Shown: piece after piece, positions 1 through 9,400 of the stretch
Position numbering within the stretch: position 1 is the stretch's first letter
How the letters are laid out: the number at the start of each line of letters is the position of its first letter
Source of the DNA: an uncultured bacterium
GTDB lineage: Bacteria; Verrucomicrobiota; Verrucomicrobiia; CAIQCK01
NCBI GenBank assembly: GCA_903870275.1
Contig: CAIQCK010000061.1
Span: forward strand, 22,505-86,504
Reading direction: 5' to 3'
DNA: 64,000 bases
Made by a program: the position numbers and the translations under genes
The notes under the pieces: model-generated
Database searches by the model: none
What the model saw: only the letters and a program-made list of their open reading frames with translations
What the model was told of the DNA's origin: nothing

Positions 1-45
1 CGAATGATCAATCATCCCGGCGAGTTGTTCGTAGGTGTATTTCAT
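1..45 (-). CDS. N-terminus of a DeoC-like aldolase (cut by window edge)
   Basis: Only 15 codons are inside the window, starting from an ATG whose complement is at 43-45. They read MKYTYEQLAGMIDHS, which resembles the opening of bacterial deoxyribose-phosphate aldolases, where an M-I-D-H-S motif begins the first strand of the TIM barrel. DeoC splits deoxyribose-5-phosphate into acetaldehyde and glyceraldehyde-3-phosphate. The gene lies on the same strand as the oxidoreductase and sugar isomerase to its right, so it may be the distal member of that carbohydrate operon, separated from it by the GxxExxY gene. No convincing ribosome binding site is seen. The identification rests on very few residues. 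Confidence 0.45.
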   Translation of the reverse strand, partial: MKYTYEQLAGMIDHS

Positions 46-52
46 AAGAATT

Positions 53-78
53 AACAGGGAAGACGCGAAGGTGCGAAG
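53..78 (+). repeat. Left arm of 26-bp inverted repeat flanking the GxxExxY gene
   Basis: The 26 bases here match the reverse complement of 560-585 at 25 of 26 positions. The core of both copies is AGGGAAGACGCGAAGG. The two arms lie just outside the 97-552 coding region. Confidence 0.75.
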
Positions 79-96
79 TTGAGGAATATGAGGGAA

Positions 97-552
97 TCAG
101 AAGCCGGGGTATTGGAGAGCGGTTTTCTTTGGGAAGTTGAGGACGCGGTGGGTGCCGTTCTTGATGAGGACCTCGTTGAAATTGATCAGCAAGCCGAGCG
201 GCAAACGCAGGAGTTTGAGATAAGTCACCACTTGTGCCTTATGCACCGGCGCGAGTTCCTCGACGGCCTTCAACTCTATCAACAATTGGCCGCCGATCAC
301 GATGTCGGCGCGAAATCCGGCCTCGGTGACCTTGTCCTTGTAGTGGAGCGGCACGGCCAGTTGGCGTTGATGCTCGATGCCGCGCAGTTGCAATTCATAC
401 GAAAAACAGGTTTCGTAAGCAGTCTCCAGCAGACCAGGCCCTAATTCCGAGTGGACTTCAAACGCCACGTCCACCGCTGCTGTCGCCAACCGTTCAACAT
501 CCTCCGGCACGACAATCCGTTCCGGCTTCGTCCGCATCCTCAGATCGTTCAT
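97..552 (-). CDS. GxxExxY family protein (PD-(D/E)XK nuclease-like fold)
   Basis: The 151-residue product has the family signature GLLETAY near residues 38-44. A PD-(D/E)XK-like core follows, with FRADIVI and then LLIELKAVEEL, which supply the usual D...ExK acidic and lysine residues. Members are about 120-130 residues long and of unproven function, with a fold like restriction-type nucleases. An upstream in-frame ATG at 714 exists but would run through the neighbouring isomerase gene. The ATG at 552 lies just after the right inverted-repeat arm and gives a normal length. It interrupts the spacing between the sugar isomerase and the DeoC-like gene, and the flanking inverted repeats suggest it was inserted as a unit. 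Family assignment is firm; function is open. Confidence 0.85.
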   Translation of the reverse strand: MNDLRMRTKPERIVVPEDVERLATAAVDVAFEVHSELGPGLLETAYETCFSYELQLRGIEHQRQLAVPLHYKDKVTEAGFRADIVIGGQLLIELKAVEELAPVHKAQVVTYLKLLRLPLGLLINFNEVLIKNGTHRVLNFPKKTALQYPGF

Positions 553-559
553 GCCGTTC

Positions 560-585
560 CTTCGCGCCTTCGCGTCTTCCCTGTT
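560..585 (-). repeat. Right arm of 26-bp inverted repeat flanking the GxxExxY gene
   Basis: Read on the minus strand, this matches 53-78 with one mismatch. It ends 7 bases before the GxxExxY start codon, in the place where its ribosome binding site would be. Read in the same phase as the gene it encodes the string REDAKARR. Confidence 0.75.
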
Positions 586-592
586 CAAATGC

Positions 593-1507
593 TCATCCAA
601 AAAACGGTGCCAGCACATTGCGGGCGACTTGGACGGCAGCTTTACGGCCTTCGAGCGTTTTGCCGAACGTGTCGTCCTCGACTTCGATGCAGACGGGACC
701 GTCGTAGCCGGCATTCATCAGCGCCGCCATGAACTTCGCCCAATCAATGTCTCCGTAGCCGGGGATGCGTGGCTGATGCCATTCCAGCGGATAGGCGAAG
801 ATGCCGACATCGTTGATTCGTTCGCAGCGAATGCGAACATCCTTGGCGTGGAGGTGGAAGAGCTTCTCCTTGAACTCGCGCAGCGGCGAGAGCGGGTCCA
901 TGTGCTGGAGGATGAAATGCGAGGGGTCGTAGTTGAGGCCGAAATTCTCGCTGGAGATGTCGCTGAAGGCGCGCCGCCAGATGACGGGCGTTGTCATTAG
1001 ATTCTTTCCGCCGGGCCATTCGTCGCGCGTAAACAGCATCGGGCAGTTCTCGATGCCGATCCGGATGTCGTGGTCCTCGGCAAAGGCAATCAGCGGCTTC
1101 CAGGTCTTGAGAAAACGCGGCCAGTTGTCGTCCACCGACTTCGTCCAGTCGCGGCCGACGAAGGTGTTGACGTTTTTCAGGCCGAGTTTCTCCGCGGCAA
1201 CGATGACCTTCTTGAGATGCTCCACCGCCACCTTCGCGGCGGCCGGATCCGGGTCGAGTGGGTTTGGATAATAGCCGAGGCCGCTGATGCCAACGCCGTG
1301 CCTGGCACAGAGCGCATTGACCTCGTCGGCCTGCGCCTTCGTGAAGCCGTTCGCGTCAATGTGCGTGATGCCGGCGTATTTGCGCTCGGCCTTGCCGACG
1401 GGCCAGCACATGATCTCGACGCACGCGAGGCGTTCCGCGGCGGCGAAGGAGAGAACCTGGTCGAGGTTAAGTTCGGGCAGGATGGCTGAGACGTATCCGA
1501 GTTTCAT
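593..1507 (-). CDS. Sugar phosphate isomerase/epimerase (xylose-isomerase-like TIM barrel)
   Basis: The protein has 304 residues and fits the AP-endonuclease-2/xylose-isomerase-like TIM barrel family, whose members isomerise or epimerise sugars, often using a divalent metal. The metal- and substrate-binding strands are visible in order: GIENC with its glutamate, NYDPSHF with its aspartate and histidine, LHAKD, and IEVEDD near the C-terminus. There is no signal peptide, so it is cytoplasmic. An AAGGA element precedes the ATG. The gene follows the Gfo/Idh/MocA oxidoreductase by 37 bp in the same direction, a pairing typical of operons for inositol or unusual sugars. The substrate cannot be told from sequence. 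Confidence 0.9.
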   Translation of the reverse strand: MKLGYVSAILPELNLDQVLSFAAAERLACVEIMCWPVGKAERKYAGITHIDANGFTKAQADEVNALCARHGVGISGLGYYPNPLDPDPAAAKVAVEHLKKVIVAAEKLGLKNVNTFVGRDWTKSVDDNWPRFLKTWKPLIAFAEDHDIRIGIENCPMLFTRDEWPGGKNLMTTPVIWRRAFSDISSENFGLNYDPSHFILQHMDPLSPLREFKEKLFHLHAKDVRIRCERINDVGIFAYPLEWHQPRIPGYGDIDWAKFMAALMNAGYDGPVCIEVEDDTFGKTLEGRKAAVQVARNVLAPFFG

Positions 1508-1544
1508 GGTTTTCCTTTCAGTTTGCGCCTTCCCTGTTCATTTC

Positions 1545-2678
1545 CTAAACTTTCGCCCACTTTCGCGTGTGGTTGCTCTTCATGATCGCCTCGCACACGG
1601 CGACTTCCTGGTGGCCGTCTGCCGCGTTGGCAAACAAACTCTCGCCTTTGCCACCGGCGATGGCGGCGTAGATGTTGCGGAAAAGCATTTTGAACGTGTC
1701 GGGGAAACCCTCGACATGGCCGGGCGGATAATCCATGAAGCCGGCCGCGCCGTCGCCGAACGCGGGCGTGGCGCGCACGGCTGTCTCGTTGGCACCGTCG
1801 CGGTTGCCAAAGTGCAGCATCTCCGGCTGCTCCGAGCACCACCACGCGGATTTCTTGCTGCCGTAAATCTCGATGCGAATGCAATTCTTGCGTCCGGCGG
1901 CGACCTGCGAGACGCCGAGGTTGCCGTGCGCGCCGTTGGCGAATCGCAGCAGCACGCTGGCAAAATCCTCGGTTGCGACCTTGTAGGACGCGTAGTTCAT
2001 CTTCGCGTCGCTTGCCGCGAAAGTCTGCACCTCGCCGAGCGGACGGCGGCGCGTCTTGTGGAACGTGCCCAGATCGGCGAACACCGACGCGATTTTCGCG
2101 CCGAGAATGAACGAGGCCGTGTCCATCCAGTGCGTGCCGATGTCGGCGACGGCGCGCAGCTTTCCGCCCTCCTGCGGCAGCAGCCGCCAGTTGTAATCGA
2201 TGTCCTTGAACAGCCAGTCCTGCATGTAGGAGCCGTTGACGTGGATGATGTCGCCGAGTTCGCCGCGCGCGACCCTGCGGTGAAGCGCCAGCACGGCGGG
2301 ATAAAACCGGACGTTGTAGTTGACGGCGAATACCTTGCCGCTGCCGCGCGCCAGTTTCGCGATCTGCGCCGTCTCGCGCGTGTTCATCGCGAGTGGTTTT
2401 TCGCAGATGACGTGTTTGCCCGCGCGCAACGCCGCCAGCGACATCTCGCAGTGGAACCGGTTTGGGGAGGTGATGTGGACCACGTCCACATTCGGCGAAC
2501 GCAGCAACTCGCGATAGTCGCCGAAGGCTTCCGGGATGCCGTATTTGTCAGCCAAGATTTTCACGCGATCCGGCAGGTCGCAGAGCGCCGTCACGTTCAC
2601 GCCGAGCCGGCGCAACGCTTCAAGATGAACCGGGCCGATGAAGCCCGTGCCGATGACGCCTGCTTTGATTTTGGTCAT
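1545..2678 (-). CDS. Gfo/Idh/MocA family NAD(P)-dependent oxidoreductase
   Basis: From the ATG at 2678 the protein has 377 residues. It opens with a Rossmann nucleotide-binding loop, GVIGTGFIG, followed by the family's HITSPNRFH and CEKPLAMN segments; the lysine of EKP is the conserved catalytic-site residue. A C-terminal substrate domain contains ADIGTHWMD. Members oxidise or reduce sugars and inositols. The frame is open further upstream to 2879, but an AGGAG six bases before 2678 and the start of the Rossmann fold fix the start there. It is the first gene of a minus-strand pair with the TIM-barrel isomerase. It is divergent from the glycyl radical enzyme, with a 90-bp gap that probably holds both promoters. 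Confidence 0.93.
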   Translation of the reverse strand: MTKIKAGVIGTGFIGPVHLEALRRLGVNVTALCDLPDRVKILADKYGIPEAFGDYRELLRSPNVDVVHITSPNRFHCEMSLAALRAGKHVICEKPLAMNTRETAQIAKLARGSGKVFAVNYNVRFYPAVLALHRRVARGELGDIIHVNGSYMQDWLFKDIDYNWRLLPQEGGKLRAVADIGTHWMDTASFILGAKIASVFADLGTFHKTRRRPLGEVQTFAASDAKMNYASYKVATEDFASVLLRFANGAHGNLGVSQVAAGRKNCIRIEIYGSKKSAWWCSEQPEMLHFGNRDGANETAVRATPAFGDGAAGFMDYPPGHVEGFPDTFKMLFRNIYAAIAGGKGESLFANAADGHQEVAVCEAIMKSNHTRKWAKV

Positions 2679-2684
2679 GTTTGT

Positions 2685-2689
2685 CTCCT
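2685..2689 (-). promoter_or_regulatory. Ribosome binding site of the oxidoreductase
   Basis: AGGAG on the minus strand, six bases before the ATG at 2678. It decides the start against the longer open frame reaching 2879. Confidence 0.7.
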
Positions 2690-2768
2690 GGGGCGCGTGG
2701 ATTCGTAGCAAGGGATGGACGGCAGCGCAAGGCTCGACAACAGCCCGCTCTGCGGGCAAACTCAGCGC

Positions 2769-5177
2769 ATGAGTCGGGAGATATCGCGGCGTGAGTTTTT
2801 GGCCGCCGGGGTGGCGGCGGGCGGGCTGGCCGTTCTTGGCAATGCTGGCGCGGCGAAAGGCGCGGCGCAGACGCCGCACGCGGACATGGCGGCATTGCGG
2901 CAGGCGATGATGGATTCACCGCTCCAAGTGGCGCTTCATCGGGCGAAAGTATTCACCAAAGTTTTCCGGCAACACGATGCCGAGCCGTGGATTGTCCGTA
3001 AGGCGATGGCGCTGCGGGAGTATTTCGAGACGGTGCCGTTCTACTTGCGCGAGCACGACGCCATCGCGGGTTCCATCAGCGAACAGCCGGGCGCGATGCC
3101 GGTGATGGTTGAGATCGGGATCGGCGAGAACAACATTTATCTTAGCGAGCGGCCCGATCGCAAAGGTCACCTGAAAGACCGCGTGCCGGAGGAGATTCGC
3201 GACTACTGGAAGAACCGGAACATGTGGGGGATGTATCGCACGGAGATTCTTGGCAAGCCACCCGTCAAGACCCACGACGAATTGCCGGCAGGCTGCCCAA
3301 ACTACAAATTCATCTCCAATCAAGGCCATCTCTGTCCGAGCTACACCGAATTGCTGCGCGTGGGACTCGGCGGCTTGCGCTGTAAAGTGCAGGCGCGGCG
3401 GCAAAACGAAAGCAACGCCGACAAGCTGGCGTTCCTCACGGCGGCAGAGCACACGCTGACGGGACTCAGTGCGTGGTCGCATCGCTACGCCGGATTCTTG
3501 TTGGACGAATCGAAACGGTGCGACCATGCGGGCCGGGCGGCCGAATTGCGCGAGATGGCGCGCATTTGCGGGAAGGTCGCTGCCGCTCCTCCGGAAACGT
3601 TCCGCGAGGCGCTGCAACTGGTCTGGCTCGCGCACCAGGCGATTCACATCGAGGGTCACGGTTATTCCTGCACGCCGGACCGGCTCGACCAGTTGCTGTT
3701 GCCGTTCTACAAAGCCGACCGCGAGGCGGGCCGGCTTGACGATGCTGAAGTCCTTCGGCTCTCCGAAAACTTCGCGCTGAAGATGTTCGACAACACCTTC
3801 TGGGGGCCTGAGCATCATCTGACGCAGGGCTTTGTGGTGGGCGGCTCGACAGCCGATGGGCGTGACCTGACGAACCGGTTGAGCTGGCTGATGATGGAAG
3901 GAGCCACCAACATGGCGCTGCCAGAGCCGCTGATTTGGGTCCGCTGGCATCCGGCGATAGACCAGAAATTCTTCGATTTCTGCCTCACGCGACTTCAGCG
4001 GACGACTTGTTTTCCTTTGATATGGAACGACAAAGTCGTGCCGGAAGGTTTGATGGCGCTCGGCGTCCGGCGTGAGGACGCGTTCAACTATGTGCCGGTC
4101 GGTTGCAACGAACTCGGAGTTCCCGGCCAGTTTTACTTCAACCCCGGCGCGCACGTTGGGTATCTGACCTCCATCGAGGCGGTGCTGACCGGTGGCAAAG
4201 GCTACAAGAAGCAATGGAAATGGAATAACATTGCGCCGGACGCCGGCGAGCTGAAGTCATTCGACCAGTTTGCATCCGCCGTCGGCGCTTACATGCGCGC
4301 GGAGATCAAGCAGTCCTACGAGCGCGAGATGCAGGTCCTGAAGGCCCAGATGCAATGGGGCCAGACGCCGCTGACCTCGTGCTTCTTCGAGGGGTGCGTG
4401 GAGAAAGCGCACGACCTGATTCAGGGCACCAAATACAACATTCTCACCTGCGGCGGCATCGCCTTTGCCAACGCGGTGGACTCGATGGCCGCAATGCGGC
4501 AGGTGGTTTATGAAAAACAGCAGGCCACGCTCGACGAAGTGGCGACAGCCTGCGCCGCAAACTTCCAAGGCCATGAGCGGCTCCGCGCGAAATTACAGGC
4601 CGCGCCGAAGCACGGCAACGACGATCCGCGCGTGGACGACATCATCCGGCTGGTCGAGCGGCTGCGCGACGAGCCAATGAAGGAGATTTGCCGCGACCCG
4701 CGCGACGGCAGCCAGTTTGGCAACGGTCACGTCGTCCGCAGCGGCGCGGTGACAATGGGCCGCGGCACGCCCGCCACGCCCGACGGCCGCCTTGCGTGGT
4801 CGCCGGTGGCCAACTCGGTCGCGGTCTCGGCGGGCTGCGAGCGCAGCGGGCCGACGGCGACGCTCAACTCCGTCTGCAAACTCAACGCCGTGAAAAGCTG
4901 GCAGTCCGGCTATCAAGTGAACATCCGTTTCCACTCCGGCATGATCGCCGACGGCGGCCAGCGCGAGAAGCTGCGCGCGATGCTGAACGTTTATTTTCAG
5001 AATGGCGGCCAGGAGTTGCAAATCAACGTCGTGGACTCCGCGACGATGCGCGCCGCGCAGAAAAACCCGGAGCAATACCGCGACCTCGTCGTCCGCGTCG
5101 CCGGCTTCAGCGAGTTTTTCGTGAACCTCACGCCCGACATGCAGGAGGAGATCATCGCGCGGACGGAGCACCTGTGA
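2769..5177 (+). CDS. Glycyl radical enzyme (pyruvate formate-lyase/dehydratase superfamily) with a Tat signal
   Basis: The protein has 802 residues from the ATG at 2769; an earlier in-frame ATG at 2715 adds 18 unlikely residues. The fold is that of glycyl radical enzymes, in which an activase creates a glycyl radical that forms a thiyl radical on an active-site cysteine. The cysteine loop is VPVGCNELG, with Cys446 and Glu448 keeping the C-x-E spacing of the dehydratase/lyase branch. The glycine loop is RVAGFSEFFV with Gly779. The substrate is unknown; the C-x-E pair argues against true pyruvate formate-lyase. The N-terminus is odd: SRREFLAAG at residues 6-14, then an Ala/Gly-rich hydrophobic stretch, is a textbook twin-arginine signal, yet this family is normally cytoplasmic. 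The activase lies downstream at 9519. Confidence 0.92.
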   Translation: MSREISRREFLAAGVAAGGLAVLGNAGAAKGAAQTPHADMAALRQAMMDSPLQVALHRAKVFTKVFRQHDAEPWIVRKAMALREYFETVPFYLREHDAIAGSISEQPGAMPVMVEIGIGENNIYLSERPDRKGHLKDRVPEEIRDYWKNRNMWGMYRTEILGKPPVKTHDELPAGCPNYKFISNQGHLCPSYTELLRVGLGGLRCKVQARRQNESNADKLAFLTAAEHTLTGLSAWSHRYAGFLLDESKRCDHAGRAAELREMARICGKVAAAPPETFREALQLVWLAHQAIHIEGHGYSCTPDRLDQLLLPFYKADREAGRLDDAEVLRLSENFALKMFDNTFWGPEHHLTQGFVVGGSTADGRDLTNRLSWLMMEGATNMALPEPLIWVRWHPAIDQKFFDFCLTRLQRTTCFPLIWNDKVVPEGLMALGVRREDAFNYVPVGCNELGVPGQFYFNPGAHVGYLTSIEAVLTGGKGYKKQWKWNNIAPDAGELKSFDQFASAVGAYMRAEIKQSYEREMQVLKAQMQWGQTPLTSCFFEGCVEKAHDLIQGTKYNILTCGGIAFANAVDSMAAMRQVVYEKQQATLDEVATACAANFQGHERLRAKLQAAPKHGNDDPRVDDIIRLVERLRDEPMKEICRDPRDGSQFGNGHVVRSGAVTMGRGTPATPDGRLAWSPVANSVAVSAGCERSGPTATLNSVCKLNAVKSWQSGYQVNIRFHSGMIADGGQREKLRAMLNVYFQNGGQELQINVVDSATMRAAQKNPEQYRDLVVRVAGFSEFFVNLTPDMQEEIIARTEHL

Positions 5178-5185
5178 GCGTTGGT

Positions 5186-5347
5186 ATGGGCATGAGCTTC
5201 GTTTCCCGCCGGCAATTCCTCAAGACCGGCTTCGCGGTGGCGGGTGGCTTTGCTCTGTCGCGCCCGACTGTTTTCGCGGCGAGCGGCGTCGAAGCGTGTG
5301 TCGAGAAAGCGCACGCCGAAATCTGGCGGTTGCGGTTGGCGGATTAG
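5186..5347 (+). pseudogene. 53-residue orphan Tat leader (truncated gene or small exported peptide)
   Basis: This short frame starts 8 bases after the glycyl radical enzyme stop. It encodes SRRQFLKTG followed by a hydrophobic AVAGGFAL stretch and an Ala-rich cleavage region, which is a complete twin-arginine signal peptide. Only about 20 residues of mature protein remain (VEACVEKAHAEIWRL, then a stop). That tail looks like the beginning of a larger exported enzyme that has lost its body. The next gene begins 12 bases later in another phase with its own Sec signal, so a simple frameshift between them is unlikely. The alternative is a genuine small Tat-exported peptide. There is a second ATG at 5192. 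Confidence 0.5.
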
Positions 5348-5359
5348 CATCACACGCAA

Positions 5360-6475
5360 ATGAAACCGGTTCTTGTCAAAGCGGTATGCACACTGGTGCT
5401 CGCCTGCCTGGTTGCCGGCAGCGCGCACGGCGCGGGCGCGGCGCCGGTGCCCACGCTTCACGTCACAGATTTATTCCGGCCGCACAACGATCCGGACGAT
5501 CACTGGGACCTAACAACGCAGTATGCGCTCGCTTTGCAAGACAAGGTGGACCTTCGTGGTGTGATGATTGATCACCCGAATGCCGGGTGGGCCAAGGCGC
5601 CTGACATCTGTGCGGTGGCGCAGCTGAACCACATTACCGGCAAGGCCGTGCCGGTCGTCGTCGGTTCGCCACGCGTGCCGGCGACGGAGGAAATGCGATC
5701 GGGCGCGGCTGCGGGTGACCTGGCCGGCGTCCACGCGTTTCTGGAACTGATGCGACAATCGCCGCGGCCCGTGGTCATTCACGTGGTTGGCACGTGCCGC
5801 GACGTGGCGCTGGCGGCGCGGCTGGAGCCGAAACTTTTTGCGCGGCGATGCGCCGGCATCTATCTCAACGCCGGCTCCGGCACGCCCGACCCGGCGAAAG
5901 CGCGCCAGCGCGAATACAACGTGGCGCTCGATCCTGCCAGTTACGCCGCGATGTTCGAAATGCCGTGTCCGGTTTATTGGCTGCCCTGTTTCGAAGTGGT
6001 CAGCTCCTCGCCGTCGGAAAGGCATCGCGTGGCAACTTACGGTTCGTTCTACCGTTTTCGGCAGAGCGAAATCCTGCCGTATTTATCGGAGCGCGTGCAG
6101 AACTACTTCATGGCGATGTATGCCGGAGGAAAAACCGCCGATGGTTTGTGGCTGCAACAACTGGCCGCGCCGAAAGACGCCGAGGCCCTCGCCGCCCAAG
6201 GCAGCCGCGACCGGAACATGTGGTGCACGGCGGGCTTCTTCCACGCCGCCGGGCTGACGGTGACGAAGTCGGGCGAGATCGTGCCGCTGAAGTCGGCGAG
6301 CGACGTGGTGTTCGCTTTCGAGCCGGTCCGTGTGAAATGTTCCGCCGTCGGCGTGACGGAGTGGGAGAAAGACCCGCAGTCGAAGAACCGCTTCATCTTG
6401 CGGGTTACCGACGTGGAGCGATATCAATCCGCCATGACCTCCGCCTTGAAGTCGCTGCTGACGAAGCTGCCTTGA
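5360..6475 (+). CDS. Secreted nucleoside-hydrolase-fold protein
   Basis: The product has 371 residues. It begins with a Sec signal peptide (MKPVLVKAVCTLVLACLVAG, cleavage near AHGAG). The mature start, FRPHNDPDDHWDL, resembles the aspartate-cluster calcium loop of inosine-uridine-type nucleoside hydrolases, although the classical DxDxxxDD is changed. Later segments GVMIDHPNAGW, VVIHVVGTCRDVALA and GIYLNAGSG match the layout of that fold. Nucleoside hydrolases cleave N-glycosidic bonds of ribonucleosides. A secreted version with an altered metal site could act on another glycoside. It sits between the glycyl radical enzyme and a VIT membrane protein, all on the plus strand, so it is probably co-transcribed. 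The fold is moderately sure; activity is unknown. Confidence 0.65.
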   Translation: MKPVLVKAVCTLVLACLVAGSAHGAGAAPVPTLHVTDLFRPHNDPDDHWDLTTQYALALQDKVDLRGVMIDHPNAGWAKAPDICAVAQLNHITGKAVPVVVGSPRVPATEEMRSGAAAGDLAGVHAFLELMRQSPRPVVIHVVGTCRDVALAARLEPKLFARRCAGIYLNAGSGTPDPAKARQREYNVALDPASYAAMFEMPCPVYWLPCFEVVSSSPSERHRVATYGSFYRFRQSEILPYLSERVQNYFMAMYAGGKTADGLWLQQLAAPKDAEALAAQGSRDRNMWCTAGFFHAAGLTVTKSGEIVPLKSASDVVFAFEPVRVKCSAVGVTEWEKDPQSKNRFILRVTDVERYQSAMTSALKSLLTKLP

Positions 6476-6485
6476 ATCATAAGCT

Positions 6486-6490
6486 GGAGG
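6486..6490 (+). promoter_or_regulatory. Ribosome binding site of the VIT/PEP-CTERM protein
   Basis: GGAGG nine bases before the ATG at 6500. It supports that start. Confidence 0.6.
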
Positions 6491-6499
6491 ATTCTCAGA

Positions 6500-9400
6500 A
6501 TGAGCGCGCCCAAACCAATTGAAGCGACGGCGAAGCCGCTTCTCCCCGACTCGCTCAAGCAGCCGTTTGTTTTGTTCTGGGTCTGGATTGTGCCGCAGGC
6601 TGTCTTGTTGGCGCTGAATCTCCACGCATTCTATATCGCCGTCGGCGACATCAGTGCCGAACAGCGGCACATGGCGTATGAGGTCTTCGGCTCGGAAGTC
6701 TTCTTGTTTGCAGTCGGCTGCGCGGTCGTACTGACGCTGCGAGCGCTGCGAAAACCAGTCTCGTGGAGCGTGAACTGGTTGTTGCTGGCGCTGCCTGTCC
6801 TGCACTTGTGGCTGTTCACCTATCGCCTCGAAACCTTGCTGCCGCGTTCGGTGGTGGACTGGATTCTTCCTCCGGAAACGGTTCTCTACAATCAGTTCGC
6901 GCTCATCATGCCAGCGGTCTTTTACGCGGCGGTGCGGTTGGCGTGCTTTGATGCGCCCCTGCGGCGCGGAGTGGATGTGTGCGTGTGCGTCATTGTTGCC
7001 GTCGGTGCGCCGGCACTCTGGTATCTGGTTTTTCATGTGATGCTCTGGTTCCGTATGTTTGACGGCGGACTTGCGGCCGTCGTCATCATCGGTCTCGTCA
7101 TTGGCCTGACCATTGCGATGATGACGGCGATCATCCGGTTGCTGGTGATGGGCTACGTCTGGCTGCAACAGCGAGGGCGATGGTCGCTGGCGGCGTTGAC
7201 GTTCGTCGTGGGCATCGCCGGGCCTCTCGGCGGTTTGTGGTTGAACCGGTACTTTCCTTTCCCGGCGGACTTTCAGTCGGTCGGCGTCTATGTGATGGCC
7301 GTGCTCAACGGTGCATTGCTGTTGGTGCCGGAATTCCGGCGCGAATGGCCGGCGCGGCTCGTCTGGCTGGCACAATGCGTGATGTTTGCGTTCACACTTT
7401 ATTTCTTTATCGTTTTCCTGCCGTTTCTGCCGCTGGCCATTCCGGCGGTCATCGCGATCGGCACGGGATTCTTGATTCTAACCCCAACGGTGTTGTTCCT
7501 CGTGCATGGCCAGCGGTTGCTCGACGGCTTCCGACGCGAAGCGGCTGACGGACGCCGTGTGCGAGCGGTGTTGCTGGCGGCATTGGCCGTGTTGGCGATG
7601 CCCGCGGTTTACACGGGTGCGGCGTGGATGGATCGGGCGGTGTTGCATCGGGCGATGGGCTATGTGTTCAGCCCGGACTACCGGCGCGCGGATCGGTTTG
7701 ACGGAAACCTCATGGCGCTGCGGCACAGCATGACGCGGCTGGCGGATTTCAAGGCGGGGTTGCGACTGCCGTTCATGTCGGATTACTACGACTGGATTGT
7801 CTTCGACAATCTGGTGCTGCCGGATGACAGGCTGAACCGGTTGCACCGAACGTTCTTTGGCAGCGACCTGCCGGTTGTCTCGGCAAACCAGATCGGCCTC
7901 TTCAACACCCGCGGTCCGCGCCGGGCGTCTGCGCGCGAAGTCATGCGCTCCGCGCCGCCAAGCGCGGTGAGCATGGAAGCTGTGACACACGAGTCGGTCC
8001 GGGAGGGCGAGTGTGTGCGGACGCGGGTGACGTTGAAGTTGCGCAACGGAGGACAAGGCAACAGCGAGTTTGTGGGCCGTATCGAATTGCCGGAGAGCGT
8101 GCTGGTATCCGGTTTCTGGCTCCATATTGGCAGTGAGCGCGTGCCAGGCAGGCTTTTTGAAAAGAAAACGGCGCTCTGGGTTTATCAAATGATTCGCGAC
8201 GCCTCTCGCCGCGATCCGGGACTGCTCGTTTACACGGGCGCCGATTCCGTGGAGTTGCGCGTGTTCCCGTTTGCGGCCGGCGAGCAGCGCACTGTTGAAA
8301 TTGAGTTCCTGCACCCCGCGGTGGTCGTGCCGACCGTGCGCATTGGTGACGTGGCGTTAAAACTCGACGACAAGACGCCGGCCTCCGATGCCGGCATGGC
8401 GCTGGCTGGCGCGCAGGAAGGCAAATGCGTGCTGGCGATGGCGCCAACGGCGCTTGAGCGACTGCCCAGGGCGAAACGCAGACCCTACATCCACTTGATT
8501 GTTGATTGCTCCAGCCAATCCTCAGCGAAACCGGAAATGCTGAAGCCGGCGATTCGCGACATGGTGACACGATATTTCCCCGACGCGACCGAGTGTGTGA
8601 TCACGGCCGGCAATTACGAGTTTCGTGACATCACCGGCGGGTTGATGTCTCTCGGGGATATCGAACGCACGACTGACCGCGCCCTCGGTGAAAAGTTGCC
8701 CCCGATGCGCGGTGGCTTCTTGCAAGATCGCGCCATCAAGCGCGCACTGCTTTGGCATTACGACCAGTTCAGTCGTGCCCGCGATGGCGATGCCTGGTTG
8801 GAACGGTTTCCGGTGATTGTCGTGTTGCGTGCAGGGCACGGTGAGCCGTTGAGCGATGACGATCTGGCGATGTTCGCGCGGTTTGCGCCGGACACGATGT
8901 GCTACTACTCTCAAGGGAGTGGTCGGTCTCCTTGCGCGTTCGACTTCGCCAACAAACCGCTTCCAACCGCCAACCTCACTGCCGCGCGCCATCCCGTGAT
9001 CGTCTTGCGATGCGGCAACGCTGTCGCCGTTTGCGCGCCACTCGCAAACGCGCCTGCCGCGTTGGTGCAGTTCGCGCCGACGGTCGCCAATCGCGATCTG
9101 ACGGTGCTTGATTCCGCAAGCGGACGGTTTCGTCCCGTCGGTCCGGTGAGCGTGATCGCGCCCGACACGCGCTACAGCCGCGGGATGTCCGCGTGGCTGC
9201 TTCACTATGCTCTGATCGAAAACCCCTCGTTTGATAATGCGGGGCTCTCGGATATTGTCCGGCTTAGTCGCGACAGCGGCGTGCTGGTTGGTTCCACTTC
9301 CTACATCGTTGTCGAGAACTCGGCGCAATGGAAAACCCTTGAGCTGAAAGAAAAACAAAAACTGGCCAGCAGCAACGCGCTCGAAATCGCCAACGTACCG

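Noticed and set aside
2916..4214. Minus-strand open frame of 432 codons
   Set aside because: Antisense to the glycyl radical enzyme; no domain seen.
5186..6475. Tat ORF and the next gene as one frameshifted gene
   Set aside because: The downstream gene has its own start and Sec signal, so joining them would put two signals in one protein.
6083..7375. Minus-strand open frame of 430 codons rich in His, Gln and Arg
   Set aside because: Antisense to two well-supported genes; composition unlike a protein.
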